From DASUBN01 sp050261675 (lineage in GTDB: Bacteria > Pseudomonadota > Gammaproteobacteria > Natronospirales > REEB76), in assembly GCA_050261675.1 (NCBI GenBank), contig JBLNDO010000059.1, positions 9,235 through 73,234 of the forward strand: a stretch of 64,000 nt of DNA. The letters run 5' to 3'. Below, in pieces: positions 15,138 to 26,683 of this stretch. The notes below the pieces were generated by a model, which did not search any database, was not told the origin of the DNA, and was given only the letters and a program-made list of their open reading frames with translations. Each line of letters begins with the position of its first letter. Within the stretch, counting starts at the first letter, position 1. Made by a program: the position numbers and the translations under genes.

Positions 15138-15896
15138 ATGCTGTTCCTGCGCTCCCTGCTCTTCAACATCCTCTACGTTACCAGTGTGGGACCGTTTGCC
15201 CTCCTGGTGGCGCTGCTCGCCCCCCTCGACCGTCGCATCGGCATCGCTCTCGCCAAAGCCTGGATCCATCTCGTCCTCTGGTCCCTGAAGTACATCTGCG
15301 GCATCGACTGGAAAATCGAGGGCCGGGAAAACATCCCCGCGGAGCCCTCCATCGCCTACTGGAAGCACCAGTCCGCCTGGGAAACCCTCGCCCAGCTCAT
15401 CGTCTTCCCCGCCAAGCAGTCCTGGGTGCTGAAGCGGGAGCTCATGTGGATCCCGCTCATCGGCCAGGCGCTCATGGCCATCAAGCCCATCCCCATCAAC
15501 CGCAAGTCCGGCCACACCGCCGTGAACCAGGTGCTCAGCATCGGCACCGAGCGCCTGCAGAAGGACGGCATGTGGATCATGATTTTCCCGGAGGGCACGC
15601 GCATGCCGCCCGGCACCACCCGCCGCTACGGGCTCTCGGGCGCGCTGCTCGCGGAGAAAACCGGCCGGCCCATCATTCCCGTGGCGCACAACGCGGGGGA
15701 CTTCTGGCGCCGTAAGGCCTTCCTGAAATATCCGGGCACGGTGCAGGTGCGCATCGGCAAGCCGGTCTACGCCAAGGGCCGCAAGCCGGAAGCGGTGAAC
15801 GCCGAGATCCAGAGCTGGATCGAGACGCAGATGCGGGAAATCAGCCCCGGCTACGAAGGCCGGATGCTGGAGAAAAGCCCGAACAAGGCGTTCTGA
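15138..15896 (+). CDS. PlsC-family 1-acyl-glycerol-3-phosphate acyltransferase-like protein
   Basis: A 252-residue membrane-associated acyltransferase with an N-terminal hydrophobic helix (LLFNILYVTSVGPFALLVALL). The first catalytic block reads YWKHQSAWET, that is H-X4-E rather than the canonical H-X4-D, a variant seen in a PlsC subfamily. Block III FPEGTR and block IV PIIPVAHNAG are normal. It probably transfers an acyl chain to lysophosphatidate or a related lipid. Cotranscription with gmhB links it to envelope lipid synthesis. The true acceptor is uncertain. Confidence 0.85.
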   Translation: MLFLRSLLFNILYVTSVGPFALLVALLAPLDRRIGIALAKAWIHLVLWSLKYICGIDWKIEGRENIPAEPSIAYWKHQSAWETLAQLIVFPAKQSWVLKRELMWIPLIGQALMAIKPIPINRKSGHTAVNQVLSIGTERLQKDGMWIMIFPEGTRMPPGTTRRYGLSGALLAEKTGRPIIPVAHNAGDFWRRKAFLKYPGTVQVRIGKPVYAKGRKPEAVNAEIQSWIETQMREISPGYEGRMLEKSPNKAF

Positions 15897-16023
15897 CGCC
15901 GGCCCCGGCCGGGAGGGCACGAAGGCCTTGCGCCCCTGGCGCGTGAAAGGGTAAAAATCCCCGAGGGCAGGCTTTGGATAACGCCTCCCAGGGACGTACA
16001 AGGACAGCCAAGGGGGAACACCC

Positions 16024-16767
16024 ATGCCGCGTATCCATCTTGCCAGCCTGCTGCTGGCCACGAGCCTCTTTTCCGCCGCCGCCGCGGGCGCAGACACCGC
16101 CGCCAGCCCGGCGCCGGCCGGCGCATCCGCGACGGACACGGGTGCGGGGCGCATCAAGGTGCTGTTGCTGCCCTCGGACATCAAGATCATGAACCTGTCC
16201 GCCACCGGCCTGGAAGACGCCCCGGACGCCACCGCCAAGATGACGGCGGTCACCGACGCGGAACTCGGCCACTGGCTGGCCGGCTCCCCGGAGTTCCAGC
16301 TGATGACCATGCCGGCGCTCTCCGCCGACGAGCAGGCCGCGCTCAAGGAGTACCTGGCGCTTTACAAACTCGAGGCCGGCAATGCCCAGAGCGCGGACGA
16401 TGCGGGCGATGCCTGGAAGAAGGTGGTGGAGCGCTTTGACTACAGCTTCGGACCGGGCCTGCAGTTCCTCAAGGCGCGCAGCGGCGCGGATTTCGCCCTC
16501 ATCGTGTTCGGCGGCGATGGCGAGTCCACCGGCGGGCACATGGCGATGACCGTCATGGCCGGCCTGTTCGGCGTGCCCGTGGCGCAGGGGCGCAATTTCC
16601 TCTACGCCGGCCTGGTGGATCTCGGCACAGGCAGGATCACCTGGCTTAACTACGATCACCACAACGGCGCCAACTTCACCACCAAGAACAACATGGTGGA
16701 ATTCGTGGATGCCTTGTTGAATGATTTCCCGGAAGCCTCCCTGCACGGCTACGGCGATGAGCCCTGA
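16024..16767 (+). CDS. Exported protein of unknown function
   Basis: A 247-residue protein with a Sec signal peptide (MPRIHLASLLLATSLFSAAAAGA, cleaved near residue 23) and an Ala/Pro-rich linker. The folded part starts GRIKVLLLPSDIKIMNLSATG and contains GADFALIVFGGDGESTGGHMAMTVMAGLFG and AGLVDLGTGRITWLNYDHHNG, a layout seen in periplasmic proteins that probe or modify the envelope; no family was recognised with confidence. AGGGGGAACACCC precedes the ATG. The M48 protease gene overlaps its end by 11 nt, so the two are translated together. Confidence 0.75.
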   Translation: MPRIHLASLLLATSLFSAAAAGADTAASPAPAGASATDTGAGRIKVLLLPSDIKIMNLSATGLEDAPDATAKMTAVTDAELGHWLAGSPEFQLMTMPALSADEQAALKEYLALYKLEAGNAQSADDAGDAWKKVVERFDYSFGPGLQFLKARSGADFALIVFGGDGESTGGHMAMTVMAGLFGVPVAQGRNFLYAGLVDLGTGRITWLNYDHHNGANFTTKNNMVEFVDALLNDFPEASLHGYGDEP

Positions 16768-17932
16768 TCGCCGACTTCTGGCAAGGCTGTGCCTTGCCGG
16801 TTTCGTCGCTGGCATGGCCGGCTGCGCCACAGTGCACGTGGCGCCGTTCTCCGCCGCGCCGGACCGCTCCCGGCTCACACCGGACCAGAAGGTAGTGTGG
16901 CAGGCTTCCGACGAGCAGGACACGGCCTTCCAGAACATCGGCGCCGACTACGACGATCCGCAGCTGACGCAGTACGTACAAGGGGTGGTGAATCGCCTCT
17001 ATCCGGATTTCCACGGGGTCATCCGCGTGCACCTGCTGAAGAGCACCGTGCCAAATGCGTTCATGATGGCGAACGGCAGCTGTTACGTGCAGCTCGGCCT
17101 CCTGCCGCTGTTGCAGGATGAGTCGGGACTGGCGATGGTGCTGTCCCACGAGGGCATCCATTTCGTCAACCAGCACGGCGTCGAAGAACGCACCCAGGAA
17201 GGCAACGCCGTCACCGCCGCACTCATCCTGGGCGTCACGGTACCGATCATCGGGCCGGCGTTGGCGGTGTCTTCCATCTACGGCTACTCGGTGGACATGG
17301 AGAACGAGGCCGACCGCGTGGGCTACCAGCGCTATCTCAAGGCCGGATATCCCGCCGATGCCGCGGTGCAGCCGTTCCTGGCACTGGACGGGTACACGCA
17401 GGCCATGGGCATCAAGGAAAGCTACTTCTACGCCGATCATCCCAAGTTGCAGAACCGCATCGCCTACTTCAAGGCCCAAGCCATCGGGGCGCCCGCGGGC
17501 GGGGACAGCGGCGGGGCGCACTATCTCGCGACCAGCCTCAACGCACGCCTGTGGGTGCTGCAGGAGTTGCTGTCCCGCCAGGACCAGAAGACGCTGATTT
17601 TCCTGCTGGAAGATCCCGCGCGTCTCGCCGATTACCCCGACTACGCCGCCTTTTACCTGGGCGCCGCCTATGCCTTGCGCAACGGTGACGGTGACGGCGC
17701 TCATGCCGAACGGCTCTACCGGCAGGTCGTCGCCAAGGATCCGGACTTCGCCCCCAGCTATGCGGCGCTCGGCAAGATGCTCATGCGCCGGAACGACAAT
17801 GCCGAGGCCGCGAAGATGTTCGAGGACTATTTGAAGCTCGCGCCTAACTCGGCGGACCGGGCCTATATCGAAGCCGACCTGAAGCAGCTGTCCGCCGCGG
17901 CCCCGGTAGGCGCGCCCGGCAAAGGGAGATGA
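16757..17932 (+). CDS. M48-family zinc metalloprotease lipoprotein with TPR tail
   Basis: A 391-residue periplasmic lipoprotein. The signal ends in the lipobox GMAGC (Cys about 23). The M48 core contains NAFMMANGSCYVQLGLL and the zinc motif HEGIH in LSHEGIHFVNQHG; the third ligand Glu is likely in MENEADRVGYQRYLKAGY. A C-terminal part (about residues 290-375) contains TPR-like helices. The arrangement resembles LoiP/BepA-type proteases that act on outer-membrane protein assembly; the target here is unknown. Its start lies inside the preceding gene, and its stop overlaps the alternative ATG of the next gene. Confidence 0.87.
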   Translation: MSPDRRLLARLCLAGFVAGMAGCATVHVAPFSAAPDRSRLTPDQKVVWQASDEQDTAFQNIGADYDDPQLTQYVQGVVNRLYPDFHGVIRVHLLKSTVPNAFMMANGSCYVQLGLLPLLQDESGLAMVLSHEGIHFVNQHGVEERTQEGNAVTAALILGVTVPIIGPALAVSSIYGYSVDMENEADRVGYQRYLKAGYPADAAVQPFLALDGYTQAMGIKESYFYADHPKLQNRIAYFKAQAIGAPAGGDSGGAHYLATSLNARLWVLQELLSRQDQKTLIFLLEDPARLADYPDYAAFYLGAAYALRNGDGDGAHAERLYRQVVAKDPDFAPSYAALGKMLMRRNDNAEAAKMFEDYLKLAPNSADRAYIEADLKQLSAAAPVGAPGKGR

Positions 17933-17937
17933 GGCTC

Positions 17938-18528
17938 ATGAAAATCCACAGACTGGGATCCTCCATAGCGGCGCTCGCGTTGCTGCCGCTCGGCGGCTGC
18001 GTGCCGATGCAGCACAAATGGACGGAAGTGCAGGCCCCGGACTACAGCCAGCCCACGCAGGGCTACGCCGCCGCCCTGCCCCACGGCTGGATCGAGATCT
18101 CCAGCCCCGACAATTCCGGCACCATCGTTTCCCGGCACGGCCCCGACCTCGACAACATCCGCATCACCCGCGTCAACAACGACAAGGCGTTCCCGGTGCT
18201 GAAGAAATCGGCCGCCCCGGACGAGCAACCGGCGGACCTGGCGCAGGACCTGGTCGCGGAGTTCAAGAACGAAGCCGGCGACATGGGCCTGCAGATCATC
18301 ACCAACGAGCCGGTCCAGGTGGGAGGGAAGAACGGGGTGCATCTGCTGTTGGAGTACGGCACCAGCAGCGGCGTGCATTACCGGATGGAAGACTACGCCG
18401 TGTGCACGCCGGATGGTTTCTACCAGCTGCGTTACCAGGCACCGGTACTGCGCTATTTCGACCTTTCGGAACCTGCGTTCAAGGCCACGGTGGCGAGCTT
18501 CCATTTCATCCCCAAGACCGCGCGCTGA
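17938..18528 (+). CDS. Predicted lipoprotein of unknown function
   Basis: About 196 residues. The signal MKIHRLGSSIAALALLPLGGC ends in a lipobox LGGC. The mature part has strands such as GYAAALPHGWIEISSPDN and VVSRHGPDLDNIRITRVN-like segments, reminiscent of PsbP/Spy0128-type beta-alpha-beta lipoproteins; no family is assigned. An ATG at 17929 forms an ATGA overlap with the protease gene, but AGGGAG stands 9 nt before the ATG at 17938, which gives a better signal peptide. Third gene of the exported-protein cluster. Confidence 0.7.
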   Translation: MKIHRLGSSIAALALLPLGGCVPMQHKWTEVQAPDYSQPTQGYAAALPHGWIEISSPDNSGTIVSRHGPDLDNIRITRVNNDKAFPVLKKSAAPDEQPADLAQDLVAEFKNEAGDMGLQIITNEPVQVGGKNGVHLLLEYGTSSGVHYRMEDYAVCTPDGFYQLRYQAPVLRYFDLSEPAFKATVASFHFIPKTAR

Positions 18529-18573
18529 GCGCCGACACTTGGCCGGCACACCGTGCCAAGGGAGAAAGCCGTC

Positions 18574-18906
18574 ATGAACCCCGTTCGCACCAGCGCCATT
18601 CTCGGATTGCTGTTCGTGCTCTTCACCTCCGCGGCGGGCGCGGATACCCCGGCCGCACCGGTCCGCTACGCCGGCGGCGACGGCTCGAGCGTCGCGAAGG
18701 CGGTGGTGATCCTCGGCGCCACCGAAATGACGGGGGTGGGCGCCGAATACCAGTGGTTGGACGCCCATTTCCAGGGTTGGAAGGGGCAGGATCAGTCGCT
18801 GCTGAACCAGGACAAGAAAGTCTACGACGTGATGAATTTCACCATGCCGGACGGTTCGAAACACACTGTCTATTTCGACATCACGGATTACTTCGGCAAA
18901 TATTAG
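18574..18906 (+). CDS. Small exported protein of unknown function
   Basis: About 110 residues: a Sec signal peptide (MNPVRTSAILGLLFVLFTSAAGA) and a compact domain beginning YAGGDGSSVAKAVVILGATEMTGVGAEYQWL and ending KHTVYFDITDYFGKY. AGGGAG precedes the ATG by 10 nt. No family assigned. It closes the rightward run of four exported-protein genes and its stop overlaps the stop of the convergent lipoprotein gene. Confidence 0.7.
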   Translation: MNPVRTSAILGLLFVLFTSAAGADTPAAPVRYAGGDGSSVAKAVVILGATEMTGVGAEYQWLDAHFQGWKGQDQSLLNQDKKVYDVMNFTMPDGSKHTVYFDITDYFGKY

Positions 18907-19403
18907 GGCGTAGGAGGCTGCATATTTAAGGGCATCAGCCCGGGCGGCAGGGTATTGCAGCGATCCGCGGCGAAGGCCACGCCAGGCACCGATTGACCCG
19001 CTGCATCCCGCACGTTCAGCGTGCAGCGTTCTACTCCTGACACTTCCAGCATGTAGCTCCCGTCTGCTTGCGGGTGGAATGCGAATGCGACGTGGCAATG
19101 GGCCAGCGGGCCCACGGGACCTAAATGTTCCGGCTGGTCATAGTCATACGCGAGCACCGCATCTTGATCTGCGGGCAGATAGGTATCGAGCACTTGCTGC
19201 TTGGCATCGAGTTCAAAGATGGTGTGCGCGCCTAGACGTTTACGGCATTCCTCAGGGGTCATGTAGCCGACGCTGCCACGAGTCTCTTGCGTAATGATTG
19301 TCAGCTTTGCCCGGGGTCCGGAATTAGGCGCCACATAGGCCTTGGAACAAGCGGTCATCGCCAACGCCGACAAAAACAGAGCTGTGAGTTGTCGCGTGTG
19401 CAT
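18903..19403 (-). CDS. Predicted lipoprotein of unknown function
   Basis: A 166-residue protein with lipoprotein signal MHTRQLTALFLSALAMTAC (lipobox MTAC). The mature region has four further cysteines (in PEECRKR, AHCHVAF, VERCTLN and ADRCNTL) that could form two disulfides in the periplasm. No family recognised. It converges with the preceding exported-protein gene and stands just upstream of, and codirectional with the reading away from, gyrB. Confidence 0.7.
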   Translation of the reverse strand: MHTRQLTALFLSALAMTACSKAYVAPNSGPRAKLTIITQETRGSVGYMTPEECRKRLGAHTIFELDAKQQVLDTYLPADQDAVLAYDYDQPEHLGPVGPLAHCHVAFAFHPQADGSYMLEVSGVERCTLNVRDAAGQSVPGVAFAADRCNTLPPGLMPLNMQPPTP

Positions 19404-19435
19404 CCGCCCCCCTTCGCGCTTCGGTGGTTTCGCCC

Positions 19436-21853
<2,418 letters not shown>

Positions 21854-21880
21854 GGGAGGGGTCTTTTTTGCAATTTATCA

Positions 21881-22951
21881 TTATACCCGTTTGGCGATTT
21901 TTCCGTGTTCCACGTGGAACCGGAAAACCTCTTTCCAGGCCGGCAGCCGGCCCTCTTCCACGCTGGTCAGAAACACCTGTGCGCCCGTTTCCCGCACCAG
22001 TTCCAGGAACCGGAAGAGATGGCCGGCATCCAGTTCCGCGGCCAAGTCGTCCAGGAGCAGCAGACACTGCCGGCCAGTGGCCTGCTTGAGGTAGGCGGCT
22101 TGGGCGAGCAAGAGCGCTCCCGCCAGGACTTTCTGCTGGCCTCGGGAGACCTGCTGCTGGGCCGGCGATCCCGCGATCTCCAGAACGAGCTCTGCCCGGT
22201 GGGGACCGCTCTGGGTCGCGCCCTGCTCCCGGTCCCGGTTGCGTCCGGCTGCCAAGGCCTCTTCCAGGGTCTTCCCTTCCCCCCAGCCCGGCAGGTAGCG
22301 GAACGAGAGTTCCAGCTTCCCCAAGAGGCGTTCCGTCCAGGCGAGGGCCACGGGCGCGAGCTCCTGGAGATACGCCCGGCGGTGCTGATCCAGTAAGGTC
22401 CCCGCCTGGATAAGCTCCGGCTCGAAGGTCTTCACCAGGGATTCCGCTGCCCGTTGCCGGAGCAGGCTGTTCCGCTGCTTGAGCGCCCGCTGGTAGCGCC
22501 GCCAGCCGGGCAGGAAGCCCGGTTCCACGTGGAACACCCCCCAATCCAGGAACTGGCGCCGGTGCCGGGGACCCCCCTCGATGAGCTGGTGGGCGCTGGC
22601 ATCGAAGAGCTGAACCGGCAGGCGTTCCGTGAGTTCCGCCAGGCTCTGGATTGGCGCTCCCGCTACCCTCCCCTCCAGCACGGAACCCTGCCGGGCCAGG
22701 CCCACGGGGGTGAGCCCGGAGCCGTCCTGGAGCTGGGCGCTGATGAGAAAGCCCCCGGCCCCGTGGCGGACCAGGTTCTCGGATCGGGGGGTGCGGAAGG
22801 AACGGCCGCGACTGAGGACGAAGATGGCTTCCAGGAAGCTCGTCTTGCCGGAGGCGTTATCCCCGGCGACGAGGTTGGCGCCGGGCGAGAGATCCAGTTC
22901 GAGGTTGGAAAAGCAGCGGAAATCTCGCAGCTGGAGGCGGGTCAGGGACAC
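21881..22951 (-). CDS. recF: DNA replication/repair protein RecF
   Basis: A 356-residue SMC-like ATPase that loads RecA at gaps with RecO and RecR. Walker A is AGDNASGKTS, the signature VSRGQQKVLAGALLLAQ and Walker B CLLLLDDLAAELD. The N-terminus MSLTRLQLRDFRCFSNLELDLSPG is standard. Unusually, two stretches coding FHVEH and FHVEP are identical 16-bp parS sites, so the gene doubles as a chromosome-segregation centre. It lies between dnaN and gyrB, with a strong terminator between dnaN and recF. Confidence 0.97.
   Translation of the reverse strand: MSLTRLQLRDFRCFSNLELDLSPGANLVAGDNASGKTSFLEAIFVLSRGRSFRTPRSENLVRHGAGGFLISAQLQDGSGLTPVGLARQGSVLEGRVAGAPIQSLAELTERLPVQLFDASAHQLIEGGPRHRRQFLDWGVFHVEPGFLPGWRRYQRALKQRNSLLRQRAAESLVKTFEPELIQAGTLLDQHRRAYLQELAPVALAWTERLLGKLELSFRYLPGWGEGKTLEEALAAGRNRDREQGATQSGPHRAELVLEIAGSPAQQQVSRGQQKVLAGALLLAQAAYLKQATGRQCLLLLDDLAAELDAGHLFRFLELVRETGAQVFLTSVEEGRLPAWKEVFRFHVEHGKIAKRV
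21906..21921. promoter_or_regulatory. parS site 1 (ParB binding), inside recF
   Basis: TGTTCCACGTGGAACC contains the perfect 14-bp palindrome GTTCCACGTGGAAC (21907-21920), the ParB-binding centromere sequence known from Pseudomonas. Located near the end of recF. Confidence 0.88.
22521..22536. promoter_or_regulatory. parS site 2 (ParB binding), inside recF
   Basis: GGTTCCACGTGGAACA is the exact reverse complement of parS site 1, 615 bp away. The 14-bp palindrome spans 22522-22535. Two identical 16-mers inside coding sequence argue for selection on DNA rather than protein. Confidence 0.88.
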
Positions 22952-22972
22952 AGCGGCGACCTATCCGAACGA

Positions 22973-22993
22973 AAAAGCCCGTCCTGGGCTTTT
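22973..22993 (-). terminator. Rho-independent terminator after dnaN
   Basis: AAAAGCCC/GGGCTTTT stem with a 5-nt loop; read on the minus strand it ends GGGCTTTTTCG, a good U-tract. It would end or attenuate the dnaA-dnaN transcript before recF, whose ATG is 22 nt further. Confidence 0.65.
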
Positions 22994-23000
22994 CCTACTC

Positions 23001-23067
23001 GGCACGTCCGGTACATGCCCGGACGTGCCTCCACGCTACACGCGTGTGCGATGCATCCCTGCATCGC
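23001..23067. repeat. Array of perfect hairpins downstream of dnaN
   Basis: Three perfect dyads in 67 bp: GGCACGTCCGG/CCGGACGTGCC (23001-23029), the palindrome ACACGCGTGT (23038-23047) and GCGATGCA/TGCATCGC (23048-23067), the last overlapping the dnaN stop codon. Together with the terminator at 22973 they form a strongly structured 3' end. Confidence 0.55.
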
Positions 23068-24167
23068 TAGAGCCGCATGGGCATGACCACGTAACGGCAG
23101 GTGTCGTTCTCGGGGTGGCGGATGAGGCAGCTGCTATTGGCGTCCGTGAGGGTGATGCGCACCTGCTCTCCCTGGAGCGCGCTCAAGGCATCCATGAGGT
23201 AGGAGACGTTGAACCCGATCTCGAGCTCGATGCCCTTGTAGCTCACCTCCACCTCGTCCTCCGCCTCTTCCTGCTCGGGATTGTGGGCCATGACCTTGAG
23301 GCGGTTCGGCGCGAGCTGCAGGCGCACGCCGCGGTATTTCTCGTTGGAGAGGATGGCCGTGCGGCCGAGCGCATCCCGGAGCACTTGGCGGTCCGCCACG
23401 ATGTCCTTGTCCCCGCCCTTCGGCACCACCCGCTCGTAGTCCGGGAAACGGCCGTCGATGAGCTTGGACGTGAAACGCAAGCCCGGCAGCTCCACCCGCA
23501 CATGGTTGGTGCCGAAGGCGATCTTGGCCGGTTCCTCTCCGTCGGCCAGGAGACGCTGCAGTTCCATCACGCCCTTGCGGGGCACGATTACCTGCTGCGC
23601 TGGCAAATCCGCCACGTTGGCCTCGAGGTCGCACATGGCGAGCCGGTGGCCGTCGGTGGCCACGGCGCGCACCCGCTTGGCGGAGAGTTCAAGCAACAGG
23701 CCGTTGAGGTAATAGCGGACGTCCTGTTGGGCCATGGAGAAATGGGTCTGGTCGATCAGCTCCCGCAGCTTCTTCTGGGGCAGGTCCACGCTGCGCTGGG
23801 TCTTGATGTCCTCCACGGCCGGAAATTCCGAGGCCGGCAAGGTCGCCAGGACGAAGCGGCTGCGTCCGGACTTCACCGTGACCCGCTCCCGCTCCAGGCT
23901 CAAGGAGACCTTCGCGCCTTCCGGCAGCGAGCGGCAGATGTCCAGGAGCTTGCGGGCCGGCACCGTGACCTCCCCCTTCTCCTTCACCTCCACGTCCGCC
24001 TTCGCCACCAACTCCACTTCGAGATCCGTGGCCGTGACCGAGAGGCTCTTGTCCGAGACGGTCAACAACACGTTCGCCAGGATGGGCATGGTCTGACGTC
24101 GTTCCACCACACCTACGACGGCCTGGATGGGTTTGAGCAGCGTGTCCCGGAGCGCCTCGAACTTCAT
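23067..24167 (-). CDS. dnaN: DNA polymerase III beta subunit (sliding clamp)
   Basis: A 366-residue clamp of three repeated domains that tethers polymerases to DNA. Landmarks are KFEALRDTLLKPIQAVVGVVERRQTMPILANVLL, RSRFVLATLPASEFP, RAVATDGHRLAMC and the C-terminal HPENDTCRYVVMPMRL, the near-invariant VMPMRL end. Length equals E. coli DnaN. A DnaA-box-like TTATCCACC begins one base upstream of its ATG. It follows dnaA across the probable oriC. Confidence 0.98.
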   Translation of the reverse strand: MKFEALRDTLLKPIQAVVGVVERRQTMPILANVLLTVSDKSLSVTATDLEVELVAKADVEVKEKGEVTVPARKLLDICRSLPEGAKVSLSLERERVTVKSGRSRFVLATLPASEFPAVEDIKTQRSVDLPQKKLRELIDQTHFSMAQQDVRYYLNGLLLELSAKRVRAVATDGHRLAMCDLEANVADLPAQQVIVPRKGVMELQRLLADGEEPAKIAFGTNHVRVELPGLRFTSKLIDGRFPDYERVVPKGGDKDIVADRQVLRDALGRTAILSNEKYRGVRLQLAPNRLKVMAHNPEQEEAEDEVEVSYKGIELEIGFNVSYLMDALSALQGEQVRITLTDANSSCLIRHPENDTCRYVVMPMRL

Positions 24168-24384
24168 TTATCCACCTGCTTCTTGGATTTACTTGAGTAG
24201 AATTACAAAGCAATAACAGTAGATTCAAGCGCGATCCCTGCCTGGGGAAAAGCGCTAAAAACCCTTGTAATTCAACACGTTGATGCAGCTAAAAGCTTGT
24301 TAACTGACCAACGGTCATTGCCATAAACACTGTGGGTGGTTTGTGGAAAAACCCGGGCCGGATTTTACCCACAAATTACCCACA
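24168..24384. other. Candidate chromosomal replication origin (oriC) between dnaA and dnaN
   Basis: A 222-bp gap clearly more AT-rich than its surroundings. DnaA-box-like 9-mers: TTATCCACC (24168-24176), TGTGGGTGG (24331-24339), TGTGGAAAA (24342-24350, reverse of the consensus match TTTTCCACA), TTACCCACA (24365-24373) and TTACCCACA (24376-24384). Four of them cluster within 54 bp next to dnaA, and an AT-rich stretch (24180-24330) could unwind. A further perfect box lies upstream of dnaA at 25798. Confidence 0.6.
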
Positions 24385-24389
24385 GCCCG

Positions 24390-25709
<1,320 letters not shown>

Positions 25710-25797
25710 GGAAAGGACCCCCAAACCCGAGTCAGGATTTGCGGCGGCGAACACCGCCGCGCAAGACTGGGCGGCAGTGTACCCCGGCAAGCCCGAG

Positions 25798-25806
25798 TTA
25801 TCCACA
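25798..25806. promoter_or_regulatory. Consensus DnaA box upstream of dnaA
   Basis: TTATCCACA, a perfect box about 90 bp upstream of the dnaA start, fitted for DnaA autoregulation or as part of a bipartite origin. Confidence 0.7.
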
Positions 25807-25860
25807 GGCGCTTTCGCGCGTACCGTCGTAAGCAGGAAGCGCGCCAAGACCGGCCGCTAG

Positions 25861-25891
25861 TTGACTTCGGCAGCCGCGCCACGTCTAATAG
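25861..25891 (+). promoter_or_regulatory. Promoter of the rpmH operon
   Basis: TTGACT (25861-25866) followed by TCTAAT (25884-25889, 17-nt spacer) or TAATAG (25886-25891, 19 nt). A CCCGGGGT/ACCCCGGG hairpin (25903-25926 region) lies in the leader before rpmH. Confidence 0.5.
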
Positions 25892-25954
25892 CGGCCCTTT
25901 TTCCCGGGGTTTTTTGCGACCCCGGGTTCCATGTTCGACGCGGATCCGAGTGTC

Positions 25955-26089
25955 ATGAAAAGAACGTACCAGCCCAAGAAGGGTCGCCGTAAGAAAACCC
26001 ACGGTTTCCGGGCGCGCATGAAGACCAAGCGCGGCCGTCAGGTTCTGAACGCGCGGCGCGCCAAAGGCCGCAAGCGCCTCACCCCCTAA
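25955..26089 (+). CDS. rpmH: 50S ribosomal protein L34
   Basis: A 44-residue, very basic protein beginning MKRTYQPKKGRRKKTHGF and ending AKGRKRLTP, which is the universal bL34 pattern (MKRTYQPS...HGFRARM.T..GR.VL..RR.KGR..L). It sits in the large subunit near the tunnel. It is first in the conserved rpmH-rnpA-yidD-yidC-mnmE order, divergent from dnaA. Confidence 0.97.
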   Translation: MKRTYQPKKGRRKKTHGFRARMKTKRGRQVLNARRAKGRKRLTP

Positions 26090-26105
26090 GCCAGGGATCG
26101 GGACG

Positions 26106-26465
26106 ATGGGTCCCGCGTCCTTTCCGCGTGCGGCACGGCTCACCCTGCCCACGGAATTCAGCCGGGTGTTCCAGAACGGTGCGCGCAGCAGCGACGCCTG
26201 TTTCGTGGTGCTCGCGGCGGCGGGCGGGATCGCCGAGCCCCGGCTCGGCATCACCGTGGCGAAGAAGGCGGTGGCCGGCGCCGCGGGTCGCAACCGCATC
26301 AAGCGCGCGGTACGCGAGAGTTTCCGCCTGAACCGGGAACGGCTGCCCCAGGTGGACATCGTGGTGCAGGCTAAGCCCCCCGCGGCGAAACGTCTGAACG
26401 CGGAATTACGCGCCAGCCTCGACTGGCACTGGCAGGAAGTGATCAAGCGATGCAAAGACTCCTGA
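26106..26465 (+). CDS. rnpA: Ribonuclease P protein component
   Basis: A 119-residue basic protein that binds RNase P RNA and helps cut tRNA 5' leaders. The RNR signature is present in AAGRNRIKRAVRESFR, with LGITVAKKAVAGAAG just before it. N-terminal PRAARLTLPTEFSRVFQNG corresponds to the usual RL....F..VF pattern. It starts 16 nt after rpmH and overlaps yidD by 16 nt. Confidence 0.95.
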   Translation: MGPASFPRAARLTLPTEFSRVFQNGARSSDACFVVLAAAGGIAEPRLGITVAKKAVAGAAGRNRIKRAVRESFRLNRERLPQVDIVVQAKPPAAKRLNAELRASLDWHWQEVIKRCKDS

Positions 26466-26683
26466 TCCTCGTCCTGCGCACCTACCAGCTCAGCCTGAGC
26501 CCGATGCTCGGCACCCGCTGCCGGTTCGCGCCGTCCTGCTCACAGTACGCCATCGAGGCGATACGCGAACACGGCGTCGTGAAAGGCGTCTGGCTCGCGG
26601 CGCGGCGCGTCAGCCGCTGCCATCCTTTCCACCCCGGCGGCCACGACCCGGTGCCGCCGCACGCGGAGCACCGCCATGGATAA
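26450..26683 (+). CDS. yidD: Membrane protein insertion efficiency factor YidD
   Basis: A 77-residue protein: an N-terminal amphipathic helix (MQRLLILVLRTYQLSLSPML) then the cysteine motif GTRCRFAPSCSQYAIEAIREHG and SRCHPFHPGGHDPVP, both diagnostic. It is thought to assist YidC at the inner membrane. It overlaps rnpA upstream and yidC (8 nt) downstream. Confidence 0.95.
   Translation: MQRLLILVLRTYQLSLSPMLGTRCRFAPSCSQYAIEAIREHGVVKGVWLAARRVSRCHPFHPGGHDPVPPHAEHRHG

Noticed and set aside
14568..16346. 592-codon open frame opposite gmhB, acyltransferase and exported-protein genes
   Set aside because: Spans three real genes on the other strand and lacks any recognisable domain.
25710..25847. N-terminal extension of dnaA
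   Set aside because: The added residues do not resemble DnaA domain I, would cover the DnaA box at 25798, and the ATG at 25709 gives the normal protein.
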